NCBI GenBank assembly: GCA_937876695.1 | Contig: CALFHW010000197.1 | Location: 1 to 42,694 of the forward strand | Reading direction: 5' to 3' | Source: an uncultured bacterium | Lineage (GTDB): Bacteria; Patescibacteriota; Dojkabacteria; CALFHW01 | DNA length: 42,694 bases | Shown here: positions 23,878-32,335 of the stretch, in pieces | Layout of the letters: the number at the start of each line of letters is the position of its first letter | Numbering within the stretch: the first letter of the stretch is position 1 | Notes under the pieces: model-generated | Database searches by the model: none | Seen by the model: the letters and a program-made list of their open reading frames with translations, nothing else | What the model was told of the DNA's origin: nothing | Position numbers and translations under genes: made by a program

Positions 23878-24494
23878 AGCCAGCTAGCAACCACTCGCTC
23901 AATTTCAGTTTTAAACTCTTTTAATCTTTCCGGAAGTATCCCGCTATAATTAATGCCATAAAGTCCTTGTATCTCAGAGCCTTCAAACCCCCAATACTTA
24001 AACATATACCGTAGGTATGGAGAGGAAAAATCCCTGCTGGAGTCTTTGGGAGTGCCGCCGCTGGTGTTGATCACCAGAGCTTGTTTACCAGTCCACAGCC
24101 CTTTAGGGCCATAGTCTGTCCTTTCAAAGGCGACCCCTTCTAGGGTCACATTATCCAGCCACAATTTGACAATGCCGGGCAAGAAAAAATTGTAGAAAGG
24201 AAATGCCAGCACCAAAAAATCACTGTTTGTTATCATATTTGCTAGCTTCTTCATATGCAAATAGCCCTTGCTGTGGCCTGGGAAGTCTGGGCCGGCAGTC
24301 TCCCAGCCGATATCATCCAGATAAGAGGTAATACTCTGCCGGCCCATTAGATCAGGCGCACTAACCGTCAAGTCTAGCTCTTCAATTTCAAAACTACCCG
24401 CGCGCGCAGCAATAATCTGCATTGCCTCAGCTAGCAGTTTCTGCGTATTTGAATCCTCACGCGGCGTATATTTGACGATCAGCACCTTTTTCAT
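23874..24494 (-). CDS. FMN-dependent NADH-azoreductase-like flavodoxin-fold oxidoreductase
   Basis: I chose ATG 24494 (MKKVLIVKYTPREDSNTQKL); a start 15 bases earlier is possible. The 206 residues follow the AzoR pattern: an N-terminal FMN phosphate loop (TPREDSNT), LVLAFPFYNFFLPGIVKLWLDN (partly quoted; the typical P-x-YNF-xxP-xxLK region) and VINTSGGTP. Such enzymes reduce quinones or azo compounds with NADH. It lies in a run with YceI, an HxlR regulator and an FMN reductase, suggesting electrophile or quinone stress. Confidence 0.85.
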   Translation of the reverse strand: MKKVLIVKYTPREDSNTQKLLAEAMQIIAARAGSFEIEELDLTVSAPDLMGRQSITSYLDDIGWETAGPDFPGHSKGYLHMKKLANMITNSDFLVLAFPFYNFFLPGIVKLWLDNVTLEGVAFERTDYGPKGLWTGKQALVINTSGGTPKDSSRDFSSPYLRYMFKYWGFEGSEIQGLYGINYSGILPERLKEFKTEIERVVASWL

Positions 24495-24512
24495 AATTTC
24501 AACTGGCAATTA

Positions 24513-25046
24513 CTATTTTAAAGCCTCAACCTCGATCTCAATTTTCACAGTATTACCAACTAGTACCTTACCATTTGGCAAGTCCATATTCCACTTTAGG
24601 CCGAAATCCTCGCGATTTATCTCTGCTGTAGCCAAAAACCCAGCTACATTTTGTGAGCTTCCATCCTGGCCTGGCTTTAGACCGGCCTCTAAGAATCTAA
24701 CCTCAAGTTCTACTTCACGAGTGACATCTTTGATAGTTAGATCACCTGTGAGCATAGCCTTATCCTCAGCTAATTTCTTAACTGACTTGCTCACAAAAGA
24801 TACCTCTTTATGATTCTCTACATCCAAAAAGTCAGGACTCTTGAGATGCCCGTCGCGCTGCTCGTTACCGGTTGTAATGGTAGCTGCATCTAACTTGGCA
24901 GTAATTGCTGCCTGCTCAATTTGGCCAGATTCAAACTCAATTTCGCCGCTCACTCCAAAAATTTGGCCGCTGACCCATGACACACCTAGGTGTTGTACGC
25001 TAAACTTAGCTGAAGAGTGCTGACTATCTATTTGCCATTTGCTCAT
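24513..25046 (-). CDS. YceI-family protein
   Basis: The 177 residues match the YceI lipocalin-like barrel: WQIDSQHSSAKFSVQHLGVS at the start, the GHLKSPDFLDVENHKEVSF block and LTIKDVTREVELEV, all diagnostic. YceI proteins bind polyisoprenoids. There is no signal peptide, so this one is cytoplasmic, as in many non-secreted members. It is divergent from the HxlR gene and probably under its control, with TTGCAA (25078-25083) as a possible -35 inside the palindromic region. Confidence 0.93.
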   Translation of the reverse strand: MSKWQIDSQHSSAKFSVQHLGVSWVSGQIFGVSGEIEFESGQIEQAAITAKLDAATITTGNEQRDGHLKSPDFLDVENHKEVSFVSKSVKKLAEDKAMLTGDLTIKDVTREVELEVRFLEAGLKPGQDGSSQNVAGFLATAEINREDFGLKWNMDLPNGKVLVGNTVKIEIEVEALK

Positions 25047-25076
25047 TAAATAATAATTAATAAATTAAATTTATAG

Positions 25077-25112
25077 ATTGCAAAGTTATAGTAGCTTGCA
25101 ATTTACTAGTAA
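25077..25112. promoter_or_regulatory. Two adjacent palindromes, candidate HxlR operators
   Basis: ATTGCAA (25077-25083) and TTGCAAT (25096-25102) form a seven-base inverted repeat with 12 bases between. Directly adjoining it is the perfect palindrome TTACTAGTAA (25103-25112). Both lie in the yceI-hxlR divergent gap, and the first overlaps the likely yceI -35. Winged-helix HxlR dimers bind such symmetric A/T-rich sites. Confidence 0.55.
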
Positions 25113-25147
25113 GTATTAACATGCTAGTTTTATTTTGTCAAATAAGT

Positions 25148-25153
25148 TATAAT
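25148..25153 (+). promoter_or_regulatory. -10 box for the HxlR regulator gene, leaderless spacing
   Basis: A consensus TATAAT ends five bases before the ATG at 25159, so the mRNA should begin at the start codon. No good -35 is visible; the operator palindromes lie 36 or more bases upstream. Confidence 0.6.
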
Positions 25154-25158
25154 AAATT

Positions 25159-25485
25159 ATGAAAAATACTGCTGAACAAAAGCACGAATACTGCCCCATA
25201 GAAGAGAGCTCCAAGTTGATAGGAGATTTTTGGTCGCTAATGATCATTCGCAAGCTTTTAGAGGGCAAGCTCAGATTCAATGAACTAGAAGAGATGCTGG
25301 ACAATATCACCGGCAGTACCTTATCGAGTAAGCTTAAAAGGCTAATTGAGCAGGGTCTAGTGGAGAGGACTCAGTATCAATGCATCCCGCCAAAAGTCGA
25401 ATATAGCTTAACTGCCAAAGGCCTCGATCTCAAGCCTCTCATTGCTGAGGTTGAAACCTTTGGCCGCAAGTGGCTAGAGCGTTAA
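25159..25485 (+). CDS. HxlR-family winged-helix transcription regulator
   Basis: The 108 residues follow the family closely: CPIEESSKLIGDFWSLMIIRKLLEGKLRFNEL (shown in part), then the recognition helix region GSTLSSKLKRLIEQGLVER and the wing PPKVEYSLTAKG. A single cysteine at residue 12 stands at the place used for thiol sensing by relatives such as B. subtilis YodB and HypR, which control azoreductase and nitroreductase genes. The neighbours here are also flavin reductases and YceI, so a redox or quinone sensor role is a fair inference. Confidence 0.93.
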   Translation: MKNTAEQKHEYCPIEESSKLIGDFWSLMIIRKLLEGKLRFNELEEMLDNITGSTLSSKLKRLIEQGLVERTQYQCIPPKVEYSLTAKGLDLKPLIAEVETFGRKWLER

Positions 25486-25518
25486 GGAAAGAACACACAC
25501 GCGGTTCTTCCAGCCTTA
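25483..25518. terminator. Imperfect hairpin between convergent genes
   Basis: TAAGG, then GGAAAGAAC pairs with GTTCTTCC and CCTTA (one bulge on each side), spanning the two stops of hxlR and the FMN reductase gene. There is no clear T-run on either side, so terminator function is only suggested by symmetry and position. Confidence 0.35.
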
Positions 25519-26070
25519 GATCTTCATTGCCAGTCTTTCCAGTAAATCCTGGATTTTTGCCCTGATATCTGTAGAAGTCAGATTCCCTTGCTCATCAAAT
25601 AAATCTTGTGCTCTAGAGATTGGTAACCTTAAAGAAGCATCTACTTGGAACTTAATTATACTCGCCAGCAGCAGCAATTGATTTTGCGATCTGACGGTGC
25701 CAAAACCGCCATCACTAGCCCCCATAATCGCTACCGGTTTACCCTCCACCGCAGGTATGGCGTAAGAACGAGATAGCCACTCACAGGTATTTTTAAGTAC
25801 GCCAGGGACCATGTTGTTGTATTCGGGGGTGGAGAAGATGACTGCATCAGCCCACTCTACTTGAGAGATCAGCTCCTGAACTTCGCTAGGCAAATCTGCC
25901 TCCAGATCCTGTGAAAACATCGGCACGTCATCTAACACAAAGATTTTAAGTTCGACATCCTCCAGAATCGGACTGGATTTCTGGGCCACAATATCTACTA
26001 GTACCTTGCAGGCAGATTTATTAAATGAATTTTTGCGAATACTACCAGGGATTGCTAAGATTTTTTTCAA
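25516..26070 (-). CDS. NADPH-dependent FMN reductase family protein
   Basis: The 184 residues begin with a TTG codon (reading MKKILAIPGSIRKNSFNKSA); no ATG is available before an upstream in-frame stop. The phosphate-binding loop GSIRKNSFN, the STPEYNNMVPGVLKNTCEWLSR segment (partly quoted; the PEYN motif) and VAIMGASDGGFGTVRSQ are typical of the ChrR/YieF/NADPH:FMN reductase group. TAATCT ends six bases before the TTG. The gene converges on hxlR. Confidence 0.93.
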   Translation of the reverse strand: MKKILAIPGSIRKNSFNKSACKVLVDIVAQKSSPILEDVELKIFVLDDVPMFSQDLEADLPSEVQELISQVEWADAVIFSTPEYNNMVPGVLKNTCEWLSRSYAIPAVEGKPVAIMGASDGGFGTVRSQNQLLLLASIIKFQVDASLRLPISRAQDLFDEQGNLTSTDIRAKIQDLLERLAMKI

Positions 26071-26146
26071 AGTTTTAGATTAACATGTTATTTATTTTAT
26101 ATTACCTCCTGCGATCAAAATTCTCCAAAATTCCTGGCGCCAGATG

Positions 26147-26152
26147 TATAAT
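26147..26152 (+). promoter_or_regulatory. -10 box for the EamA transporter gene, leaderless spacing
   Basis: A consensus TATAAT ends five bases before the ATG at 26158. A weak TCCAAA stands 17 bases upstream. Confidence 0.55.
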
Positions 26153-26157
26153 CTGAA

Positions 26158-27036
26158 ATGACGGCACTAATTTTGGCACTGATTGCTGGCGCGCTATATA
26201 CAGGCTCAAATCTTGTCGCTCGCAAAGTGCTTAAAGACGGATCTGACGCTTGGTCGTACTCGTTTATATTCAGTTCCATCGGGCTCATTGTCACTTTACC
26301 TCTGCTTCTGGTCGAATATCTCGCTGCCGCTTTTAATAATACCGAACGCCTGTCCGAATCGGCAGGCCACGAACCGTCACTCCTTATACTTGTAGTAATA
26401 GCAATGGGACTTATTGTGGTAGCCCATAATGCTGCTCTCTTTTCTGCAAATAACTACATTTCCCCTTCAGTTAACGGCAGTATTTACAAACTGAGGCTGA
26501 TTTGGCTAGCACTCATCGGGACAGTATTCTTTCAGGAAAGCCTGACAGATGGCTTAAAGCTAGGGACTTTACTGGTAGTTGCTAGCGGCGTTATTCTAGC
26601 AGGAGGCATGAAAGGCAAAAAGTCTCTATTAGGAATAACATTAGTGGCAGCGGCCAGCGTATTTTATGCTGTTGGACTGTCTGCATCCAAGTTCTTACTG
26701 ACTGACCTGACCTCGCTGCAAGTCACAACCTTGGTATTTGCAGTTCCAGCTGCGCTTAATTTGCCCATAATCTACCGCCGCCGAGAAAGATTTCTGGCGC
26801 TCTGGCAAAAGCACAAGAAGTTGGTTCTGATGGGCGGCGTGCTCGGGGCATTTGCCAATATCTGCGTTTTCGCCGCTCTAGCAACCGAGAACATCAGCGT
26901 AGTGCCGCTTTTAATTGAAGCATTCTTAGTGGTAACATTTGCTGGTGAAATTATTATCCTGAGGGAAAGGGAAAACTTGAAGTTAAAACTCCTAGCAGTA
27001 GCACTCTCAATTCTTGGTTCGATACTGGTACTTTGA
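26158..27036 (+). CDS. EamA/DMT-family transporter
   Basis: The 292 residues carry about ten membrane helices in two homologous halves, with the EamA features (YKLRLIWLALIGTVFFQE before helix 4-5 and VPLLIEAFLVVTFAGEIIILRE at the equivalent place in the second half). Members move metabolites or amino acids across the inner membrane. The substrate is unknown. A long loop with charged residues after helix 2 (NNTERLSESAGHEPS) is slightly unusual. It stands alone. Confidence 0.9.
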   Translation: MTALILALIAGALYTGSNLVARKVLKDGSDAWSYSFIFSSIGLIVTLPLLLVEYLAAAFNNTERLSESAGHEPSLLILVVIAMGLIVVAHNAALFSANNYISPSVNGSIYKLRLIWLALIGTVFFQESLTDGLKLGTLLVVASGVILAGGMKGKKSLLGITLVAAASVFYAVGLSASKFLLTDLTSLQVTTLVFAVPAALNLPIIYRRRERFLALWQKHKKLVLMGGVLGAFANICVFAALATENISVVPLLIEAFLVVTFAGEIIILRERENLKLKLLAVALSILGSILVL

Positions 27037-27061
27037 TCCAGATAATTTAACGGAAGGATCT

Positions 27062-27433
27062 CTACTTCTTCTTAGCTCGATTTTGTGTAACCCTAAATTC
27101 GGTGATCTTAGCAATTAACTCATAGGGAATATCTTTATCTAGAGGGAATTGCACAGACCCTTTGGCATTTTTATACTTAGCGATCTCCTTGGCAAATTTG
27201 CTGATACCCTCACTAGCTGGATAAAAGCCAATATGACTTTTGAAGGCAGCGAAATGAACTAAATTACCATTTAGCTTAAAGGTTGGAATCTGGTAGTTGA
27301 TAGTTTCCTCAGCATCTGGAGCTACTTTCCTAATGGTCTCTCTCACTTTCTGCAAAATGACCTGTACATCTACTGGAAAGGATTTTATGTATTGATCCAT
27401 GCTAGTGAACTTATTTGCTGACTTTGCTTGCAT
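27062..27433 (-). CDS. DUF1801 (YdhG-like) protein
   Basis: The 123 residues match DUF1801: FTSMDQYIKSFPVDVQVILQKVRETIR (partly quoted), then EETINYQIPTFKLNGNLVHFAAFKSHIGFYP and a C-terminal FPLDKDIPYELIAKI. Some members are described as iron chaperones; the general role is unclear. It overlaps the upstream membrane gene by 23 bases if the first ATG is used; an ATG at 27400 would remove the overlap but cut into the conserved N-terminus. It is one of four such genes in 7 kb. Confidence 0.9.
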   Translation of the reverse strand: MQAKSANKFTSMDQYIKSFPVDVQVILQKVRETIRKVAPDAEETINYQIPTFKLNGNLVHFAAFKSHIGFYPASEGISKFAKEIAKYKNAKGSVQFPLDKDIPYELIAKITEFRVTQNRAKKK

Positions 27434-27836
27434 TTTTTCTTTGTAAATAATTAATCCCTGCGAAAATTATACTTTCAAATGATATCGATATCAATACAGC
27501 CACCGCCGCGCTGGTGCCTAGGCCGCCGCCATAACCTTTGAATGAGAGGCTTAGCGAGAGGTAGACAACTGCAAAGACGATCGCCGCCAGACTTAGAGAT
27601 AAGCTTGATCTTATTCTGGCATTGCTCGACATTCCTACGAAACTAGCCCCAAAGAACACTGCCGGCAATCCAGCAAATTCTTCAAGTGAAATGAACCTGC
27701 TCAAGACAACATACGCTAGTGCAAAAACTAAACTAGGCAGCGCTGAGGCCAACACCACATTTAACTTTTTTACTGCGTGCAGATGGAATGTCAGCTGGGC
27801 AGAGATAAGTGCTGTAAGTATTATGATAACCACCAT
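27411..27836 (-). CDS. Membrane protein, unknown family (downstream partner of a paralogous pair)
   Basis: The 141 residues include four or five helices. Landmarks are FFGASFVGMSSN and FKGYGGGLGTSAAVAVLIS. The same two landmarks, in the same order and spacing, occur in the upstream gene (CGTFVGMSAV and MKGVGGRLGLFAFVGVAIS), so the two are paralogous in their C-terminal halves. The start overlaps the upstream stop by one base. I do not recognise the family. Confidence 0.72.
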   Translation of the reverse strand: MVVIIILTALISAQLTFHLHAVKKLNVVLASALPSLVFALAYVVLSRFISLEEFAGLPAVFFGASFVGMSSNARIRSSLSLSLAAIVFAVVYLSLSLSFKGYGGGLGTSAAVAVLISISFESIIFAGINYLQRKNASKVSK

Positions 27837-28384
27837 TATGTAACTGCCCTTAGCAAAAATACACTGATCGCTACTCCTACAAAGGCAAATAGGCCCAGCC
27901 TACCGCCCACACCTTTCATACTATTTTTAGAGAAGATAAATATAATTCCGGAGACCAGCCCAGCAGCCAGCACATATAACCCATTGGGCAAGATACCCAC
28001 AGCGCTCATACCTACAAAAGTGCCACAATAGGCTGGGAGAATTAGGTTTTCTTTGTTAAGTTTACCTAGCAACAGTACTGAGATAACTCCAATTGTAGCG
28101 GCGGCTATGACATTGTTAGCAATCGCGATAGATAAATAATAAGTGGTAGTCGCAGCAGATATCAATATAACAGCTTCGACATAGAAATCCTTGACTAGTT
28201 TAATCTCATCGGAGGTGCCATCAGAAGTCCTGATAATTCCATATATTAAGAACAACAATCCCAGGAAGAACACGTAAACGCTGCTGTCGTAAGTACGCTC
28301 AATAACTATGCTAACTGTAAACACACACAAGAAAACTCCTAGCAACAAAACAGACAACAGATTGACTAGCTTGCTTCTTTTCAT
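27836..28384 (-). CDS. Membrane protein, unknown family (upstream partner of a paralogous pair)
   Basis: The 182 residues include six or so helices, with an extra two-helix N-terminal part compared with the downstream partner. The conserved glycine-rich signatures are GTFVGMSAVG and KGVGGRLG, on which a pore or substrate site could be built. The pair is probably a heteromeric membrane complex. It is divergent from the YcaQ-like gene, with 51 bases between. Confidence 0.72.
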   Translation of the reverse strand: MKRSKLVNLLSVLLLGVFLCVFTVSIVIERTYDSSVYVFFLGLLFLIYGIIRTSDGTSDEIKLVKDFYVEAVILISAATTTYYLSIAIANNVIAAATIGVISVLLLGKLNKENLILPAYCGTFVGMSAVGILPNGLYVLAAGLVSGIIFIFSKNSMKGVGGRLGLFAFVGVAISVFLLRAVT

Positions 28385-28435
28385 GGTTTATTTGTATTTG
28401 GCTAAATTATAACCCAACCAGTAAAATACAGGTAC

Positions 28436-29593
28436 ATGGAGATTACAAAAGCACATGCAGCGAACTTTCTATTGGCTCGTGCAGGCTTTGATTCTGAGCG
28501 CACTAGCGCGCAGGTAATAGAGGACCTCAGTTGTCTCCAAGTCGACCCAATTAATGTTGTCGCCAGAAGCCACGAGTTAATACTGTTCAATAGAGTTAAA
28601 GGCTTTCGAAAACAGGAGCTCTATGCCTCGCTTTATAAAGATAGACAGCTATTTGAGTATTGGCTACAAATGTATTCGATTATTCCTATTTCTGCCCTGC
28701 CCTATTTCAAAGCCTTACAGAAAACTACGGACTACCGGCAGATCTATGCGGATAGAAGTAGATATTCAAGTTATCGTCGGGAGCACGAGGCTGATTTAAC
28801 AGCGCTGATGGCTTTTATTGAATCTAATGGCCCAACTGCGGCCAGGGATATTAGGCATTTGGGCAAAGGCAGAGCAGTGCATTCTTGGACTGGTGGCAAC
28901 AGTCACAGCGCGCTACTAGAATTTTTATGGAATACTGGCGAGATCCAGATCAGTCACCGCAGTTCCAATATCAAATACTACGATCTCACTCATAGGATCA
29001 TTCCAGAGACAGTTTTGGCCACTGAAATCTCAGCTGAACAAATTTATCCGTTTCTGTTAAGCTCTTATTTCAAATACTACGGATTAGTTCGCCCTACTTG
29101 GCTAAATCGATCTGGCAGAGATCGATCAAAAGGGCTGAGAGATGAATTTAATCGGCAACTCAAGATCGGTGACATAATTGAGGTGCGGATCAAAGGCGGC
29201 GATAGCAAAATCAAGTACTATTTGCGTCAGAGTGATTTAGAAATGTTTGCTGGGAGCTCACCCGGGAGTGTAGCTGGCTCCGCGGGAAAGCTCAAAATAC
29301 TCTCGCCCTTAGATCCGCTAGTCCTAGATAGACAGCTACTGCTAGAGGTCTTCGGCATATTCTACCGCTGGGAGGCCTATACTCCGCCTGCCAAGCGTAA
29401 ATATGGTTTTTACAACATGCCGATACTATTTGAGGATAAAATAATTGGCCAAATCGACCTAGCCAAGTCCAAGCAGAAGGGCGATGCTAAGCTCAATGTA
29501 AACGGAATTTTTCTAAATCAGAAATCAAAGGCTATTGACGACGCCCTACAGCAAGAGTTGCACCGTCTAGAAAAATTTTCTCTTGAGCAATAA
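28436..29593 (+). CDS. YcaQ/AlkZ-like DNA glycosylase (winged-helix HTH_42 family)
   Basis: The 385 residues match the winged-helix family of AlkZ/YcaQ glycosylases. The N-terminal signature LSCLQVDPINVVARSHELILFNRV (partly quoted) contains the catalytic QxD motif (QVD) of the YcaQ-type enzymes, which unhook interstrand crosslinks and remove bulky alkylated bases. LFEYWLQMYSIIPI and the later LSPLDPLVLDRQ segment are also typical. The TAAAAT box ends eight bases before the ATG. It acts on DNA in the cytoplasm. Confidence 0.88.
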   Translation: MEITKAHAANFLLARAGFDSERTSAQVIEDLSCLQVDPINVVARSHELILFNRVKGFRKQELYASLYKDRQLFEYWLQMYSIIPISALPYFKALQKTTDYRQIYADRSRYSSYRREHEADLTALMAFIESNGPTAARDIRHLGKGRAVHSWTGGNSHSALLEFLWNTGEIQISHRSSNIKYYDLTHRIIPETVLATEISAEQIYPFLLSSYFKYYGLVRPTWLNRSGRDRSKGLRDEFNRQLKIGDIIEVRIKGGDSKIKYYLRQSDLEMFAGSSPGSVAGSAGKLKILSPLDPLVLDRQLLLEVFGIFYRWEAYTPPAKRKYGFYNMPILFEDKIIGQIDLAKSKQKGDAKLNVNGIFLNQKSKAIDDALQQELHRLEKFSLEQ

Positions 29594-29643
29594 ATCTATT
29601 GCATCTGATAAAATTAGTTATAACCTAATTCCTAGTAATTGTT

Positions 29644-30051
29644 ATGGCGACATCCGCACCTAAAACAAAAGCAACAGAAGCCAGTGTGGCAGAATTTATC
29701 AGCTCAGTGGCAGATGATACACGCAGGCAGGATGCCAAAGTTATTGACCAGTATATGCAGGAGTTAACTGGCGAAAAGCCCAAGATGTGGGGCAGTGCGA
29801 TTATTGGTTATGGCAGCGCGCCTATCAAATATAAGGATGGGAGAGAACTGGACTGGCCAATAGCAGCATTTTCACCCAGAAAGCAAAACCTTGTACTCTA
29901 TGTATTTAACGGAGGGGAGGAGAAATACGCCGATCTGCTTAAGAAACTAGGGAAGTACAAGACCGGTAGAGTCTGTCTCTACATCAACCGTCTAAGTGAT
30001 GTGGATCACGCCGTCCTCAAAGAAATCATCAAAAGGTCACTGACTTTATAG
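29644..30051 (+). CDS. DUF1801 protein (larger subtype)
   Basis: The 135 residues fit the DUF1801 subtype with MWGSAIIGYGSAPIKYKDGRE, AAFSPRKQNLVLYVFNGG and KTGRVCLYINRLSDVDHAVL. The family has an alpha/beta fold; function is unknown. The N-terminal Ala/Thr/Lys-rich ten residues are not conserved. It stands alone on the plus strand and has low similarity to the other three DUF1801 proteins here. Confidence 0.88.
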   Translation: MATSAPKTKATEASVAEFISSVADDTRRQDAKVIDQYMQELTGEKPKMWGSAIIGYGSAPIKYKDGRELDWPIAAFSPRKQNLVLYVFNGGEEKYADLLKKLGKYKTGRVCLYINRLSDVDHAVLKEIIKRSLTL

Positions 30052-30112
30052 GAGTACTATCCGTGTCCATGATATAATAGCAATATAGGAGTTATATTGT
30101 TAATCTAAACTG

Positions 30113-30745
30113 ATGAATTTTGAGCCGCTAAATTCCGAGCCCCGAATAATCATTGCTAACCACCCGCAACCATCGAAGGATCTACTAGATGCGGATATAA
30201 AACTTAGTAACTTTGGAAATGGCCAAATGTCGATTGGAATGTCACTTTATAATGAAGGTTTATTACATAGAGACTTAAACCGAGTTACCCATTTAGGAAA
30301 TATCCCGATTGAAACCCTGTTCCCACAAATTATTAGGGATTTGCATCTAGACGGGTACCTCAACCCTAGTTTTTTATGGCAAATATACGAATCTGCCAGC
30401 CTACCTGGTAGGCATAAGTTAGCACGTATAGATTGCAAAGATATTGTGATAGCTGCTGCTTGGGAGGATATTGAGTTATTATCATTAACTGATAGAGATA
30501 GCTTCATACATAAGAATACAGTAATAATCCCTGAGCCAAAGGAAGGATGCATCGGCATTATTATAGGCAGTGAGAACAAAATAGAACATGCTTTCTATTA
30601 TTTGCATGTTTCTGATCGAGACAAAGTTGTTCTGTCAAAAAATGGCGCTCAGCTTCTAAGTGCATTGGGAGCATTTACAGAGGATACAGTTGTAAAAACT
30701 TATCCGCACAAAAGTTTCAAGCTTATTTATGCTATACCTAAGTAG
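30113..30745 (+). CDS. Hypothetical protein
   Basis: The 210 residues have no family that I recognise. There is no signal peptide or membrane helix. The composition is mixed alpha/beta, with conspicuous motifs NFGNGQMSIGMSLYNEG and PEPKEGCIGIIIGSENKIEHAFYY. The N-terminus ends in acidic and proline residues. TAATCT ends six bases before the ATG, again the leaderless spacing. The 3' end overlaps the convergent DUF1801 gene by eight bases. Codon use is slightly more A/T-rich than the neighbours. Confidence 0.65.
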   Translation: MNFEPLNSEPRIIIANHPQPSKDLLDADIKLSNFGNGQMSIGMSLYNEGLLHRDLNRVTHLGNIPIETLFPQIIRDLHLDGYLNPSFLWQIYESASLPGRHKLARIDCKDIVIAAAWEDIELLSLTDRDSFIHKNTVIIPEPKEGCIGIIIGSENKIEHAFYYLHVSDRDKVVLSKNGAQLLSALGAFTEDTVVKTYPHKSFKLIYAIPK

Positions 30746-31160
30746 TAAGTTCTGCAGCTTCCTTAACAATCTCCGCCAGCTTAGCGAAGTTGATATCTGC
30801 TATTGTCTTAAAACCGATTGAGCTCTTGCCTACTTTAGCTTTACCGATCTCATCCTTGTGCTTTTCGGCCAAATATACCCCCTTTTGAACTGCATTTACG
30901 AACAATGTTATGTAGCCCTTTTGCTTGGCTAGGCCAATTACAAACCACTTCACTTCCTTTTTGCTGGAGCCGACATAGGTCAAATCCCCGTAACCGATTA
31001 TCTTCTGCTCGCTGCCACCCCAGAATTTACCTTCCCACATTACCCTAGTGGCTTTTGGCATAACGGAAGTTATCATTTTATCGAGCTTGACTAGATCCTC
31101 CTTAGTTTCACCTGAAAAAGAATTTATGTAATCTGCTGGCTTATTTGAGGTAACTTCCAT
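30738..31160 (-). CDS. DUF1801-like protein
   Basis: The 140 residues carry the DUF1801 pattern: a helical start (SGETKEDLVKLDKMITSVMPKATRVMWEG), GYGDLTYVGSSKKEVKWFVIGLAKQKGYITLFVN (partly quoted) and a C-terminal FKTIADINFAKLAEIVKEA. It is closer to the larger subtype at 29644 than to the short ones at 27062 and 33628. It follows the lipase-like gene's direction but sits downstream of it. Confidence 0.8.
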   Translation of the reverse strand: MEVTSNKPADYINSFSGETKEDLVKLDKMITSVMPKATRVMWEGKFWGGSEQKIIGYGDLTYVGSSKKEVKWFVIGLAKQKGYITLFVNAVQKGVYLAEKHKDEIGKAKVGKSSIGFKTIADINFAKLAEIVKEAAELTT

Positions 31161-31192
31161 GAGTTTTTAATGCCTGAGTTTAATATTCTATA

Positions 31193-31837
31193 TTACTTTG
31201 TTTGCAATAGGATTAGTAGCTTGCTTAACAATGAATTTGATTTCAAGATTCGCGTATGTCCATTTATCTCGATTTGCTCATTGTGGGCGCCAGCTAACAA
31301 CAGGCTGCTCCCTGGAACCACGTGATTATCGAACTTGGGGTAGAAATTATAAATCTGCTCATTAAGTGATGAGTCCCAATCTGTAAAAAATTTGCTGCCT
31401 GGGATCAGCTCAGCCAGGTTAAGTAGTCTCAGATAACCAAAGATAGTGCCGTTGTGGGGAGTTGAGATAGTTATAACCTTCTGGATACTGAATGAATTCT
31501 GCATAGCTAGTAACTTCCTGACTACTAGCCCACCTTTGCTATGTCCTATTAGAACAATATTCTGCAGCTTTTTGTTTATGACATACTCATGCACGCGGAG
31601 CGACTGCCTCTCAATCGAAGCCTGTCTCCTGCCTTTCACAAGGTGGATTCGATAGCCATTACTATTTAGCAAATCCCCAATTTCCTTGAGAAAATACCAG
31701 TTCTCATTGAAGCCTGGCATAAGCAGCACGTCATCAGCCTCGCCCAGCTGCCAACCTTCGGGAATACTTGAACGGTAATAGTTGACCCAATTGCTGGCAA
31801 AAAGGAAGTACTCCTTGATCAAGTCTATTAGTAACAT
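31193..31837 (-). CDS. Alpha/beta hydrolase, lipase-like
   Basis: The 214 residues include the early PGFNENWYFLKEIGD loop, the nucleophile elbow LIGHSKGGLVVRKLL and TISTPHNGTIFGY, a lipase/PGAP1-like landmark. The histidine is probably in EINGHTRIL. There is no signal peptide. It is the last gene of a four-gene run (PhzF, PPOX, GNAT, hydrolase) with overlaps or one-base gaps, so it is translated from one mRNA. Substrate unknown. Confidence 0.85.
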   Translation of the reverse strand: MLLIDLIKEYFLFASNWVNYYRSSIPEGWQLGEADDVLLMPGFNENWYFLKEIGDLLNSNGYRIHLVKGRRQASIERQSLRVHEYVINKKLQNIVLIGHSKGGLVVRKLLAMQNSFSIQKVITISTPHNGTIFGYLRLLNLAELIPGSKFFTDWDSSLNEQIYNFYPKFDNHVVPGSSLLLAGAHNEQIEINGHTRILKSNSLLSKLLILLQTK

Positions 31838-32335
31838 CTAGTTTGTCTCCAAATGTTTGAGCAGAAATACAGCCGTATTGCCTTTCCCATATTGGTAGTC
31901 CTTTATCCAACCCGCATCTTGGTAGCCGTTTTTCTTGTAAAAGCCTATGACACGTTCGTCATCCTCATTGGTAAAGACAAATAATTTCTTTATATTCTTG
32001 TGCCTAAGAATTGTTTCCAGGCCCGCCAGCAACTGCGTGCCCACACCCTTGCCACTCGCTTCGGCAGTAACTGCCGCCATGATTACCACCCATTTTTCTG
32101 CGCTTTCTTTAGCGTTAATGGGACTTTCTTGCTGAGCATAGATAATCCCGAGGTCTCGCTTTGACTCATCGGCAGCGATTAAACATAAGCCTCTGCCCTG
32201 CTCGACTTCCTTTTCCATCTCCGCGAAAGAAAACCATTCTGTTAGTGACGCATCTGGAGTAGTCGAAAATGCTGCTTCTGCAATCTGCTTAATTTTTGGC
32301 AAATCAACTTTTAAATCTGCAGTTCTAATTTTCAT
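31838..32335 (-). CDS. GNAT-family N-acetyltransferase
   Basis: I chose ATG 32335 (MKIRTADLKVDLPKIKQIAE), which overlaps the PPOX stop by four bases (ATGA). The 165 residues contain the acetyl-CoA motif A (VTAEASGKGVGTQLLAGLE) and the motif B landmark VIGFYKKNGYQDAG. It ends next to the lipase start, with no gap. The substrate is unknown. Confidence 0.9.
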   Translation of the reverse strand: MKIRTADLKVDLPKIKQIAEAAFSTTPDASLTEWFSFAEMEKEVEQGRGLCLIAADESKRDLGIIYAQQESPINAKESAEKWVVIMAAVTAEASGKGVGTQLLAGLETILRHKNIKKLFVFTNEDDERVIGFYKKNGYQDAGWIKDYQYGKGNTAVFLLKHLETN

